Assembly (NCBI GenBank): GCA_002297965.1
Contig: DBLF01000049.1
Location: 5,561 to 23,248, forward strand
DNA from: Candidatus Segatella papionis
GTDB taxonomy: Bacteria > Bacteroidota > Bacteroidia > Bacteroidales > Bacteroidaceae
Reading direction: 5' to 3'
DNA: 17,688 bases
Notes under the pieces: model-generated
What the model was told of the DNA's origin: nothing
Databases searched by the model: none
The model's input: the letters and a program-made list of their open reading frames with translations, nothing else
In this document: positions 1 to 8,144 of the stretch, piece after piece
Position numbering within the stretch: position 1 is the first letter of the stretch
How the letters are laid out: each line of letters starts with the position of its first letter
Program-made: the position numbers and the translations under genes

Positions 1-213
1 GAGCAGTATCTGAAGGAGAACGACATGCAGCTCACCATCTCATTCAATGGCAAGGCTCGCTTCCAGATGACCTTCCCTGTGGATACCCCTAACGAGGAAA
101 TCCAGAAGCAGGTATTGGCAGACGAGAAGAGCCAGAAGTACTTGGAGGGATTCAACGTGCTGAAGGTGATCATCGTGCCAAAGAAGATTGTCAACGTCGT
201 ATTGAAGAAGTAA
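1..213 (+). CDS. leuS: Leucyl-tRNA synthetase, C-terminal end (partial)
   Basis: The reading frame is open from the first base and ends at TAA (211-213), so only the last 70 residues of a gene starting outside the window are visible. The tail, with the pattern ADEKSQKYLEG, then KVIIVPKKIVNVVLKK, matches the small C-terminal domain of bacterial LeuRS, which contacts the elbow of tRNA-Leu. The enzyme charges tRNA-Leu with leucine in the cytosol. The internal ATG at 25 is not a start because the frame continues upstream without a stop. A strong hairpin follows 18 bases after the stop, so leuS probably ends its transcript here. The call rests on recalled family similarity of the tail; no catalytic motif is visible. 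Confidence 0.88.
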   Translation, partial: EQYLKENDMQLTISFNGKARFQMTFPVDTPNEEIQKQVLADEKSQKYLEGFNVLKVIIVPKKIVNVVLKK

Positions 214-231
214 TCATTATGTAATATATGC

Positions 232-264
232 GGAAGGTCGTCTTATCTATCAAGGCGACCTTCC
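232..264 (+). terminator. Hairpin downstream of leuS
   Basis: Bases 232-244 pair with 252-264 in a 13-bp stem (one G-T pair) around a 7-base loop. It lies between the leuS stop and the next start at 293. Only a weak T run follows, so it is a probable rather than textbook intrinsic terminator. Confidence 0.7.
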
Positions 265-292
265 CTGCTTTAAATCTTACGAGAGAAAAATT

Positions 293-1264
293 ATGCAAAT
301 AGCAATCAGTCAGACGATAAAGAATGAGTTCAAGGACTATTTCTATATCACCTTGGGACTCCTATTATATACATTTGGTTTCACCGTATTCTTATTGCCT
401 TACCAAATAGTAACGGGTGGCGTAACGGGTTTGGCGGCCGTCATCTACTACGGCACAGGCATACCTATCTATTTGTCATATTTCGTCATCAATGTGGCGT
501 TGCTCGCCTTGGCGCTCAAGATACTGGGCTTCAAGTTTATGATCAAGACGGTGTATGCCATCCTGATGCTCTCCGTGTTCCTGGGCATCGCCCAAGACTG
601 GGCTACAGGTCCTCACGGCGAGATGACGCAAGTACTGGGAGAAGGACAAGACTTCATGTCGCTCGTCATCGGCTGCTGCTGCACGGGCATCTCGCTTGCC
701 ATCGTCTTCCTGAACAATGGTAGCACGGGAGGCACCGACATCATCGCCGCCGTGGTAAACAAGTATCACAACATCTCTTTGGGAAGAGTGCTCATCTTCG
801 TGGATTTCCTCATCGTGGGCAGTTCCTTCTTCGTCTTCCGCGACAAGCCGGGTTACGAAACGATAGACGCAGTGAGAAAGGTGGTGTTCGGTCTCTGTAC
901 GATGATTATCGAAAACCTGATGCTCGACTACGTGATGAATGCCCGCCGAGAGAGTGTGCAGTTTATGATATTCAGCAAGAAATATCAAGAGATAGCCAAC
1001 GCCATCGGCACCCAGATGGACCACGGCGTTACCATTCTCGATGGCCATGGCTGGTACACGGGCAACGAAATGAAGGTACTCTGTATCTTGGCAAAGAAAA
1101 ACGAGAGCACCTACATCTTCCGCATCGTGAAGATCATCGACCCGAATGCCTTCGTGAGCCAAAGCTCCGTCATCGGTGTATATGGCGAAGGATTCGACGA
1201 GATGAAAGTGAAAATCAAAGAGAAAGACATCAAACAAATCACACAAGATAACTTACAATCATGA
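293..1264 (+). CDS. YitT family membrane protein (DUF161/DUF2179)
   Basis: This is a 323-residue integral membrane protein. The N-terminal half has about five or six hydrophobic segments (roughly residues 17-37, 42-75, 80-100, 120-140, 162-182), with the family-typical stretches QIVTGGVTGLA near residue 40 and GGTD at 146-149. The C-terminal ~100 residues form a soluble DUF2179-type domain (GVTILDGHGWYTG, then KVLCILAKKNE). This order and length fit the YitT/DUF161 family of the inner membrane, whose substrate is unknown. The gene starts 28 bases after the leuS hairpin and its TGA overlaps the ATG of rdgB (ATGA), which indicates translational coupling. I saw no clear TAnnTTTG promoter in the short leader. 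Confidence 0.87.
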   Translation: MQIAISQTIKNEFKDYFYITLGLLLYTFGFTVFLLPYQIVTGGVTGLAAVIYYGTGIPIYLSYFVINVALLALALKILGFKFMIKTVYAILMLSVFLGIAQDWATGPHGEMTQVLGEGQDFMSLVIGCCCTGISLAIVFLNNGSTGGTDIIAAVVNKYHNISLGRVLIFVDFLIVGSSFFVFRDKPGYETIDAVRKVVFGLCTMIIENLMLDYVMNARRESVQFMIFSKKYQEIANAIGTQMDHGVTILDGHGWYTGNEMKVLCILAKKNESTYIFRIVKIIDPNAFVSQSSVIGVYGEGFDEMKVKIKEKDIKQITQDNLQS

Positions 1265-1869
1265 AGATAGTTTTTGCTACCAACAACCAGCACAAGCTCC
1301 AGGAGATACGCGACATCCTGGACAACGACTACGAAGTGGTATCCCTGAAGGAGATAGGCTGCGACGTGGATATTCCAGAGACTGGCAATACGCTGGAAGA
1401 GAATGCCTTGCAGAAGGCACAATATATTTATGACCATTATCACATCAGTTGCTTCGCCGATGACACAGGCTTGGAGGTAGAGGCTCTGGATGGAGCACCA
1501 GGCGTACACAGTGCCCGCTACGCCGAGGGAACCGACCACGACAGCGAGGCGAACATGGCGAAACTGCTGAGAGAGCTGAATGGCAAGGAAAACCGCAAGG
1601 CTCGCTTCCGCACCGTCATCTGCTACATCGAGAAGAAAGACGTATGCCCTTGCGGCTGCACCAGCATCAAGAAAATACATGAGTTCGAGGGCATTGTGAA
1701 CGGCACTATCGCCACAGAGAAGCATGGCACCGAAGGCTTCGGCTACGACCCAGTGTTTGTGCCAGAAGGCTACGATAAGAGCTTCGCCGAACTGGGCGAG
1801 GAAATCAAGAACGGCATCAGCCACAGAGCCAGAGCCGTGGCAAAGCTGGCAGAATATCTGAAGAAATAG
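1261..1869 (+). CDS. rdgB: Non-canonical purine NTP pyrophosphatase (RdgB/HAM1)
   Basis: The product is 202 residues long, the usual size for this family. It hydrolyses dITP, ITP and XTP to the monophosphate plus pyrophosphate, keeping deaminated purines out of DNA and RNA. Visible family motifs are the N-terminal nucleotide-binding MKIVFATNNQHKLQEI, the catalytic CFADDTGLEVEAL (D67/D68 region), GAPGVHSARYAG-like text at about 78-88, the GFGYDPVFVPEG loop and the C-terminal SHRARA motif. An oddity is a short cysteine-rich insert (CPCGC) between the RTVICYIEKK strand and the FEG strand, longer than in the E. coli protein. The start is fixed by the conserved N-terminus and by the ATGA overlap with the YitT gene. 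The match is strong. Confidence 0.95.
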   Translation: MKIVFATNNQHKLQEIRDILDNDYEVVSLKEIGCDVDIPETGNTLEENALQKAQYIYDHYHISCFADDTGLEVEALDGAPGVHSARYAEGTDHDSEANMAKLLRELNGKENRKARFRTVICYIEKKDVCPCGCTSIKKIHEFEGIVNGTIATEKHGTEGFGYDPVFVPEGYDKSFAELGEEIKNGISHRARAVAKLAEYLKK

Positions 1870-1930
1870 ACAGCCCCGTGATGAAGAATAGACTGCTCCC
1901 TGACAAGGAAATGGACAGCCCCCGTGATGA
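1869..1930 (+). repeat. Short direct repeat after rdgB
   Basis: The 16-base element GACAGCCCCGTGATGA at 1869-1884 recurs at 1914-1930 with one extra C. The first copy overlaps the last base of the rdgB stop. It lies in the 88-base gap before the next glycosyltransferase; no function is evident. Confidence 0.6.
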
Positions 1931-1957
1931 TGATAACAAAAGAAAAGTATAGACGAT

Positions 1958-2950
1958 ATGATTAATACGCTCTCGATATTAATCCCTACCTATAACAATG
2001 TGTGCGTTGAGCTTGTAAAATCCTTGCAAGCTCAAGCATCCTTGTTGTCTGCATCATTTTCATCTTCTTTATCTTCATCGTCATCGTCTTCTTTATCTTC
2101 ATCGTCATCGTCTTCATCCGATTCCAACATCATCTTATCCTCAGCCTTCGAATACGAGATTCTTGTAGCAGACGATGGCTCCACTGATTCATCCTCCATA
2201 GAATCCAACCGTATCATCAACAGCCTGGAGCATTGCCGATACATCGAGAGAAAACAAAACACTGGCAGGGCTGCCATTCGCAATTTCCTGGCTAGGGAAG
2301 CCAAATATCCTTGGCTGCTGTTCATCGACAGCAATATGCAGGTCATCAGCAAGAGTTTTCTCGCCCGATACCGAAACGCCAAGCAGTGCGACGTAATCTA
2401 TGGCGGATACCAAATCAAGAGAGATGCCGAGACCCAAGAACGATTCCAATACAACCTGCGCTACACCTTCGAACTCGCCAGTCCGCAGAATGGCGACTAC
2501 CGACTACGGCAAGTCAATCCCTATGCGGATTTCCATACTTCCAACTTCATGGTGAAGCGAAACATCCTGCTAACCCATCCGTTCGACGAACGTTTTACAC
2601 ACTATGGATACGAAGACGTAATCTGGGGAAAGACGCTGAAAGACAATCATATACACATAGAGCACATGGATAATCCACTGGGTTATCCACATTTCATTGG
2701 CAATATGTCTTTCCTCCTCAAGACAGAAGAGAGCCTATGCAACCTCTATCAGTTTAGAAAAGAACTCAAAGGCTACTCCAAGGTCATCGACTACGCCCAT
2801 CGCCTCAAGAGCTGGCACCTCTACCCCGTATGCCAACGTTTGTTTCCTCTGCTCAGCTTGCCAATAAAAGCCAGGTTGACAGGCAATAAACCCAGCATAT
2901 TCTGGTTTAATATATATAAGTTATTATACTATATACATCTAGACGCATGA
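1958..2950 (+). CDS. Glycosyltransferase family 2 with poly-serine insertion
   Basis: This is a 330-residue GT-A fold enzyme, probably cytosolic or membrane-peripheral, that would move a sugar from a nucleotide donor to a glycan acceptor. The N-terminal LSILIPTYNN (residues 5-14), ILVADDGSTD (68-77) and the LLFIDSN segment (D124-S125-N126) mark the family. The usual DxD metal motif reads D-S-N, so the second acidic residue is Asn. Between the first helix and the second beta strand lies a serine tract (about residues 31-56), encoded partly by two perfect 24-base repeats. The C-terminal half keeps acceptor-side features such as HTSNFMVKR, DERFTHYGYEDVIWG and LGYPHFIGN, the last two common in Bacteroidota members. 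Its TGA overlaps the ATG of the next gene (ATGA). Acceptor and donor are unknown. Confidence 0.85.
   Translation: MINTLSILIPTYNNVCVELVKSLQAQASLLSASFSSSLSSSSSSSLSSSSSSSSDSNIILSSAFEYEILVADDGSTDSSSIESNRIINSLEHCRYIERKQNTGRAAIRNFLAREAKYPWLLFIDSNMQVISKSFLARYRNAKQCDVIYGGYQIKRDAETQERFQYNLRYTFELASPQNGDYRLRQVNPYADFHTSNFMVKRNILLTHPFDERFTHYGYEDVIWGKTLKDNHIHIEHMDNPLGYPHFIGNMSFLLKTEESLCNLYQFRKELKGYSKVIDYAHRLKSWHLYPVCQRLFPLLSLPIKARLTGNKPSIFWFNIYKLLYYIHLDA
2063..2110 (+). repeat. 24-base in-frame tandem repeat encoding serines
   Basis: Two perfect 24-base copies (2063-2086 and 2087-2110) are followed by a short partial third. Each starts on a codon boundary and encodes SSLSSSSS, so gain or loss of a unit changes the protein by eight residues without a frameshift. 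Serine codons TCT, TCA and TCG alternate within a unit, while the two units are identical, which points to recent duplication. Confidence 0.92.
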
Positions 2951-4971
2951 GCAAGAAACAAGTCATAACCCTCCTTTGGCTGATTATTCAGGCATTCACC
3001 CTCCCAGCCTTCGCCGCCATCGGCGACTGGAAAGCCTATATGGCTTACAGCGAAGTGCAGGAGATAGAACAAGCGGGAAACCTCATCTTCGTGCAGGCTT
3101 CCAACAACCTCTATGCCTATAACCCAAACGACCAAAGCATCCAAACCTTCAGCAAGATAAACTATCTAAGCGACTGCAACATTCGGCACATCGCCTACAA
3201 CAAGACTGCCAAGCGGCTGCTCATCCTCTATGGCAACGGAAACATCGACTTGATGAATGTGAACAACTTCCATGTCAATAATCTCCCCGATTATTACGAT
3301 GCCTCCATCACGGGCGACAAAGACGTGAACGACATCCATATGGATGGGAAATATGCTTATCTTAGCAACGGATTCGGCATAGTAAAGGTGAACGTGAGCG
3401 ATGGAGAAATCAGCGATACTTACAACCTGGGCTTTCAGGTAAACTGGTGTGAAATAAAAAACAACTTTATCTACGCCTATAGCCAGCCGCATGGACAATA
3501 CCGAGCATCGCTCAGCCAAAACTTGCTCGACAAAAACAACTGGAGCCTAGTAGGTGGCTATGTGAGCAAGACGCAGGAAGACCAAACGGAACTCAAAAAA
3601 CTGGTGAGCACCCTACAGCCCGATGGCCCTAAATACAATCATTTTTGGTACATGAAGTTCGCCAACAACCAACTCTACACCTGCGGTGGAGCCTTCCTCT
3701 CGGGACTATCCCAAGATACCCGCCCAGGCACCATTCAAGTGCTCAACAACGACCAATGGCAAATCTACCAAGACGATGTGGCCAGCGTCACGGGCTATCC
3801 CTACCAAGACATCAACTGCGTAGAGCCTGATGCTAATAATCCGCAACACGTCTTCGCCTCTGGAAGAACAGGACTCTATGAGTTTACCGACGGCAAGCTT
3901 ACACATTATTATAATAAGGACAACAGTCTGCTGGAAGGAGCCGTGGATGGCAACCAAATACTGGGCAACGACTATGTTTTGGTACACAGCCTCCTATCGG
4001 ATAAGTCTGGCTCGCTATGGGTACTCAATAGCCAAGCCTCCCACCGCTCCATCCTGGAAAGGAAAGACAACGAGTGGAAAGCCCTCGACCAAGCGCAGCT
4101 GATGGAAGACAACTATAGTTTCGCAGCCATGACAGGACTGATGCAAGATAAAAATGGAGTCTTATGGTTTGTCAACGACAACCACCAAGCCCCTGCCATC
4201 GCATGCTATCAGCCGCAAACCAATGAGCTGCAAATGATGAAAAAACCTTTCAGCAACCAAGACGGCGTAAGCATCGACCTATATTATATCAAATGTATCA
4301 AGGAAGACTTGGAGCACAACCTCTGGGTAGGCACCGACCAAGGTCCCTTCTACATCACCCAGAACACCTTTGCATCCAACTCGCCTACCCTAACCCAAGT
4401 AAAGGTACCGAGAAACGACGGCACCAACTATGCCGACTATTTGCTGAGCGGAGTAGATATTACCTGCATCGCCATCGACGCAGCCAACAGAAAATGGTTT
4501 GGCACCAGCAACAACGGTGTCTATCTAATAAGTGCCGACAATATGGAACAAATAGAGCATTTCACGGCTTCCAACAGCCCTTTGCTCTCCAATAACATCG
4601 AGTCGCTCGCCATCAACGACGCCACGGGCGAAGTATTTATAGGAACCAACCAGGGGCTCTGCTCCTACATGAGCGATGCCACCGCCACCAGCAACGAGAT
4701 GACAAAAGACAACGTGTGGGCCTACCCTAACCCCGTAAAGCCCGACTACACGGGTCTCATCACCATCACAGGCTTGACCTTTGATGCAGACGTGAAAATC
4801 GTAAGCACCAATGGAAGCCTTGTGAACCAAGGCAGAAGCAATGGCGGCACCTACACCTGGGATGGCAACGACCTAAAAGGCAGAAGAGTGGCAAGCGGCA
4901 TCTATATGGTAGAGACTGCCACTAGCAACGGAAGCCAAGGCACCGTATGCAAAATAGCCATCATAAGATAA
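2947..4971 (+). CDS. PorZ-like beta-propeller protein with type IX C-terminal domain
   Basis: The product is a 674-residue exported protein. Residues 1-23 form a signal peptide (charged start, hydrophobic LLWLIIQAFTLPAFA), and the mature form begins near AIGDWKAYMAYS, the typical opening of PorZ homologues. Two propeller-like regions follow with repeated short strand motifs such as GNLIFVQASNNLYAYN, GIVKVNVSDG, GSLWVLN, GVLWFVND, NLWVGTDQGPF, RKWFGTSNNGVYLI and EVFIGTNQGLCSY, which resemble two-component-regulator propeller repeats. The last ~84 residues (W591 onward, WAYPNPVKPDY, then ASGIYMV) look like a type IX secretion sorting-type domain. In Porphyromonas gingivalis, PorZ sits on the cell surface, binds anionic LPS and feeds it to the PorU sortase. 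The start overlaps the upstream glycosyltransferase by ATGA. The alternative is a generic propeller protein with a sorting domain. Confidence 0.78.
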   Translation: MSKKQVITLLWLIIQAFTLPAFAAIGDWKAYMAYSEVQEIEQAGNLIFVQASNNLYAYNPNDQSIQTFSKINYLSDCNIRHIAYNKTAKRLLILYGNGNIDLMNVNNFHVNNLPDYYDASITGDKDVNDIHMDGKYAYLSNGFGIVKVNVSDGEISDTYNLGFQVNWCEIKNNFIYAYSQPHGQYRASLSQNLLDKNNWSLVGGYVSKTQEDQTELKKLVSTLQPDGPKYNHFWYMKFANNQLYTCGGAFLSGLSQDTRPGTIQVLNNDQWQIYQDDVASVTGYPYQDINCVEPDANNPQHVFASGRTGLYEFTDGKLTHYYNKDNSLLEGAVDGNQILGNDYVLVHSLLSDKSGSLWVLNSQASHRSILERKDNEWKALDQAQLMEDNYSFAAMTGLMQDKNGVLWFVNDNHQAPAIACYQPQTNELQMMKKPFSNQDGVSIDLYYIKCIKEDLEHNLWVGTDQGPFYITQNTFASNSPTLTQVKVPRNDGTNYADYLLSGVDITCIAIDAANRKWFGTSNNGVYLISADNMEQIEHFTASNSPLLSNNIESLAINDATGEVFIGTNQGLCSYMSDATATSNEMTKDNVWAYPNPVKPDYTGLITITGLTFDADVKIVSTNGSLVNQGRSNGGTYTWDGNDLKGRRVASGIYMVETATSNGSQGTVCKIAIIR

Positions 4972-4986
4972 TATAAATCTTTGTTG

Positions 4987-5019
4987 GGATTATGTTAGGA
5001 TTATGTTAGAATTATGTTA
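4987..5019 (+). repeat. Three 11-base tandem repeats before a glycosyltransferase
   Basis: GGATTATGTTA occurs at 4987-4997 and 4998-5008, then GAATTATGTTA at 5009-5019. The array ends six bases before the ATG at 5026, so it occupies the leader and the ribosome-binding region. No Shine-Dalgarno sequence is present. Confidence 0.9.
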
Positions 5020-5025
5020 GATTAA

Positions 5026-6024
5026 ATGAAACTGAGTATTATTACCCCCGTATATCGCACAGAAGCCACCCTCAAGAGATGTGTGGAGAGTGTCTTGAAG
5101 CAATCATTCACCGACTATGAACTTATCCTCATAGACGATGGATCAGACGATGCTTGCCCCCAACTCTGCGATGAATACGCAGAAAAAGACAGCAGAGTTA
5201 AGGTAATCCACACTGAGAACAAAGGATTGGGCGAAGCTCGCAACAAAGGAATAGAAATAGCCACAGGCGAATACGTCACCTTCATAGACAGCGATGATGC
5301 CATCCAAGAAGGCACACTGCAAGTCCTCATGGACGAACTTTCTCAACACCCCGACGTGGATATCTTGGAATATCCTATCAAAGAAAGAATAGGAAACCCC
5401 AAGAAAGAAAAAGTACTCTCTTTCGAACCCAAGGAATATGAAAATCCACTGGACTATTGGCTAGGAGAACGAGTATTCGACCACACCTATGTATGCAATA
5501 AGGTTTTCAAGAACAACCTATTGCACCAAGGAACCCGTTTCGCTGGAGAAAAAAAATTTGAAGACGTACTTTTCACACCTTTGATTATCAATCTTCCCCC
5601 ATGGCGCGAAAATAAAAATACCCTAAAAATCAGGGTTACCAATGTGGGGTTATACCTATATTATTGGAATAGCAACGGAATCACTGCCAAAGCCGAACGA
5701 TTTGACTTGCTGTGCCTATATATGGGTAACATGCTCTCTTTACGCAACACCCTGGAAAGATTAAAACAACGAGAAAAAGAAACATTCGATAAATACAGAG
5801 ATACACTAGAGGATTACATGGCTAGAATCCTCAACATCTATCTGGATCTCTATGATTTGACAAGAGACACCTGCGTGGGCGGTTCGCTCTTACATGATGT
5901 AAGATGGCTAGCCCGACAAGGAGAACTCACTCATTACAAACTGAAACTTTTCAACAAATTAGGATTTAAGCTATGCGTAATCAACAGACTTTTACACAAA
6001 ATATACAGACAACACCCTTGGTAA
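5026..6024 (+). CDS. Glycosyltransferase family 2
   Basis: This 332-residue enzyme has the standard GT2 order: KLSIITPVYRTEATLKRCV (residues 2-20), YELILIDDGSDD (31-42), the NKGLGEARNKGIEIATGEY stretch (65-83) and the DSDD metal/donor motif at 88-91. All donor-site residues expected for an active GT-A enzyme are present, unlike in the gene at 1958. The C-terminal third is basic and ends RLLHKIYRQHPW. It follows the PorZ-like gene by 54 bases and overlaps the next glycosyltransferase by 52 bases, so it is very likely co-transcribed with it. It probably adds one sugar to a lipid-linked or LPS-type surface glycan; substrate cannot be read from sequence. Confidence 0.87.
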   Translation: MKLSIITPVYRTEATLKRCVESVLKQSFTDYELILIDDGSDDACPQLCDEYAEKDSRVKVIHTENKGLGEARNKGIEIATGEYVTFIDSDDAIQEGTLQVLMDELSQHPDVDILEYPIKERIGNPKKEKVLSFEPKEYENPLDYWLGERVFDHTYVCNKVFKNNLLHQGTRFAGEKKFEDVLFTPLIINLPPWRENKNTLKIRVTNVGLYLYYWNSNGITAKAERFDLLCLYMGNMLSLRNTLERLKQREKETFDKYRDTLEDYMARILNIYLDLYDLTRDTCVGGSLLHDVRWLARQGELTHYKLKLFNKLGFKLCVINRLLHKIYRQHPW

Positions 6025-6956
6025 GTTTCATCATCACCACTTACAACCTACCAACGGAATATCTGGAAGAATGCCTCAAGAGCATCCTTCAGCTTTCATT
6101 GAACCCCAAGGAGAGAGAAATCATCTTGGTGGATGACGGCAGCGACATCTGCCCACTCAATGGATTGACCGAATATCTTTCCGACATCATCTATCTGCGT
6201 CAGCCCAACCAAGGAGTCAGCGTGGCACGCAACTACGGAATGAAGATAGCCAGAGGTAAATTCATACAGTTTGTAGATGGCGACGACTATCTTCTGCAGA
6301 CTGCCTACGAGCATTGCCTCGACATCGTGAGATACCACCAGCCAGACATCGTGACATTCGATTTCATCAAGCACAGCAAGACAAACGAAATCCCTTACGA
6401 GCTGCCTCTTCCTATATCGGGGACAGAATATTTGAACACCTATAACTTGCATGGTTCTGTCTGCACTTACATCTTCCGCCGAAGCATCAAAGGCACACTG
6501 GAGTTTACGCCTGGCATCGTCTATGCCGAGGACGAGGAGTTTACGCCACAGCTGTTCTTGCGTGCCGAGCGAATCTTCAAGACCAACACAGAAGCTTATT
6601 TCTATCGAGAGAATCCAAACTCCGTAAGCCAGCTATTAGACAAGGAGAAAATCAGCCTCAGAATGGACAACCACCTGGAGGTTATCCTGCACCTACAAAA
6701 GTTACTCGACAAGATACCAGTGGCAGACCGACAAGCCCTGAGCCGACGCATCGCCCAACTTACCATGGACTATCTTGTGAACAACATTCGGCTGAAACAC
6801 TCCTTGATAGCCCTCAACCACGCCATCAAAAAGCTAAAGAAGTATGGGCTTTATCCACTTCCAGACAAGGAATACACCAAGAAATACACCATGTTCAGAA
6901 AGATGGTAAGTACATACGTAGGCAGAATGGCGCTCTTATTCTTCATCAAGAAATAA
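5973..6956 (+). CDS. Glycosyltransferase family 2
   Basis: This 327-residue enzyme shows LVSFIITTYNLPTEYLEECL (residues 16-35), EIILVDDGSD (49-58), the QGVSVARNYGMKIARGKF stretch (80-97) and the DGDD metal motif at 102-105. From the ATG at 5973 the gene overlaps its predecessor by 52 bases. A TTG at 6018 would start just before the conserved VSFIITTYN and reduce the overlap to seven bases, so the first 15 residues are uncertain. The C-terminal half is rich in basic and leucine residues and may associate with the membrane. It is a polysaccharide or LPS sugar transferase of unknown specificity, in the same run as the neighbouring glycosyltransferases. Confidence 0.86.
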   Translation: MRNQQTFTQNIQTTPLVSFIITTYNLPTEYLEECLKSILQLSLNPKEREIILVDDGSDICPLNGLTEYLSDIIYLRQPNQGVSVARNYGMKIARGKFIQFVDGDDYLLQTAYEHCLDIVRYHQPDIVTFDFIKHSKTNEIPYELPLPISGTEYLNTYNLHGSVCTYIFRRSIKGTLEFTPGIVYAEDEEFTPQLFLRAERIFKTNTEAYFYRENPNSVSQLLDKEKISLRMDNHLEVILHLQKLLDKIPVADRQALSRRIAQLTMDYLVNNIRLKHSLIALNHAIKKLKKYGLYPLPDKEYTKKYTMFRKMVSTYVGRMALLFFIKK

Positions 6957-6969
6957 ACAGATCGAAAAC

Positions 6970-6999
6970 AAGAAACCAAGAAATAAGAAACCAAGAAAC
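6970..6999 (+). repeat. 15-base tandem repeat in an A-rich leader
   Basis: AAGAAACCAAGAAAT (6970-6984) is followed by AAGAAACCAAGAAAC (6985-6999), and AAGAAAC recurs twice more before the ATG at 7036. This fills the 79-base gap between two glycosyltransferases. It may simply be an A-rich leader, as is common in Bacteroidota. Confidence 0.75.
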
Positions 7000-7035
7000 A
7001 GATATTAAGAAACTATAATTAAGAAACAGGCTATT

Positions 7036-8133
7036 ATGAAGATACTACTTATGGGAGAATACAGCAACGTACACGCCACCCTGGCAGAAGGACTCCGAAA
7101 GCTGGGGCACCAAGTAACGGTGCTCTCCAATGGCGATTTCTGGAAAGATTATCCCCGAGATATTGACATGGTGAGAAAGCCTGGAAAACTGGGAGGCATC
7201 TGCTACCTCATTAAGTTATCCACAAAGTTATCCAAGCTCTGTGGATATGATATTGTGCAACTTATCAACCCGATGTTTCTAGAGTTGAAAGCCGAACGTA
7301 TTTTCCCCATCTATCGCTATCTGCGCCGCCATAACAAGAAAATCATCCTAGGAGGATTTGGCATGGATTACTATTGGGTTAGCGTTTGCTGCCAAGACAA
7401 GCCTCTGAGATACAGCGATTTCAATATCGGAGACACATTGCGTACCAACACCGACGCACAAAGGGAAAAGAAAGATTGGCTGGGAACGGCGAAAGAACAC
7501 CTCAATCGAATGATAGCAGAAGATTGCGACGGAATCGTAACTGGACTCTATGAATATTGGGCGTGTTATCAACTCCGTTTTCCACAGAAAACAGTCTTTA
7601 TCCCCTTCCCTATCAAACCATATTTATCAACATCGAACAACAATGAAAGAAAGCTGAAACTCTTCATCGGCATCAACAAAAGCCGAAGCGAGTACAAGGG
7701 CACAGATATTATGCTTCGTGCAGCCCAAGCCATCGTTGAGAAATATCCCGACAAGGTGGAACTACGCATCGCCGAGAACGTCCCCTTTGCGCAATACGTA
7801 GAAATGATGAACGGTAGCGATGCCATTCTCGACCAACTTTACAGCTATACGCCCTCGATGAATCCACTGGAGGCTATGGCTAGAGGCATCGTTTGCATAG
7901 GTGGTGGCGAGCCGGAAAACTACAAAATCATCCATGAAGACCGATTACGTCCCATCATCAATGTAAAACCTAATTACGACAGTGTTTATCACGAATTAGA
8001 AGAGCTCGTCAATCATCCTGAGCAAATAGCTTTACTCAAGGAGCAAAGCGTGGAATACGTCAGCAAACACCATGATTATATCAAGGTAGCCAAAGAATAT
8101 GAGGCTTACTATAGAAAAATTCTTTTAAACTAA
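7036..8133 (+). CDS. Glycosyltransferase, group 1 (GT4-like)
   Basis: This 365-residue protein has the two-domain layout of GT-B enzymes. The N-terminal domain begins MKILLMGEYSNVHATLAEGL and holds GYDIVQLINP near residue 75, typical of acceptor-side Rossmann folds. The C-terminal donor domain has the SRSEYKGTDIMLRAA region, the YVEMMNGSDAILDQLYSY stretch and PSMNPLEAMARG, matching the EX7E-like nucleotide-sugar site of GT4 enzymes. It is the last gene of the + strand polysaccharide run and ends before a palindrome-rich convergent gap. Three DnaA-box-like sequences cluster within it (7216-7248). The sugar transferred is unknown. Confidence 0.82.
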   Translation: MKILLMGEYSNVHATLAEGLRKLGHQVTVLSNGDFWKDYPRDIDMVRKPGKLGGICYLIKLSTKLSKLCGYDIVQLINPMFLELKAERIFPIYRYLRRHNKKIILGGFGMDYYWVSVCCQDKPLRYSDFNIGDTLRTNTDAQREKKDWLGTAKEHLNRMIAEDCDGIVTGLYEYWACYQLRFPQKTVFIPFPIKPYLSTSNNNERKLKLFIGINKSRSEYKGTDIMLRAAQAIVEKYPDKVELRIAENVPFAQYVEMMNGSDAILDQLYSYTPSMNPLEAMARGIVCIGGGEPENYKIIHEDRLRPIINVKPNYDSVYHELEELVNHPEQIALLKEQSVEYVSKHHDYIKVAKEYEAYYRKILLN

Positions 8134-8144
8134 GAGAAAGTTAT

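Noticed and set aside
476..1246. Long minus-strand open frame opposite the YitT gene
   Set aside because: It is His- and Asp-rich text produced by reading the complement of a membrane protein gene, with no recognisable domain.
2063..2110. On/off phase-variation tract
   Set aside because: The unit is 24 bases, a multiple of three, so copy change cannot shift the frame.
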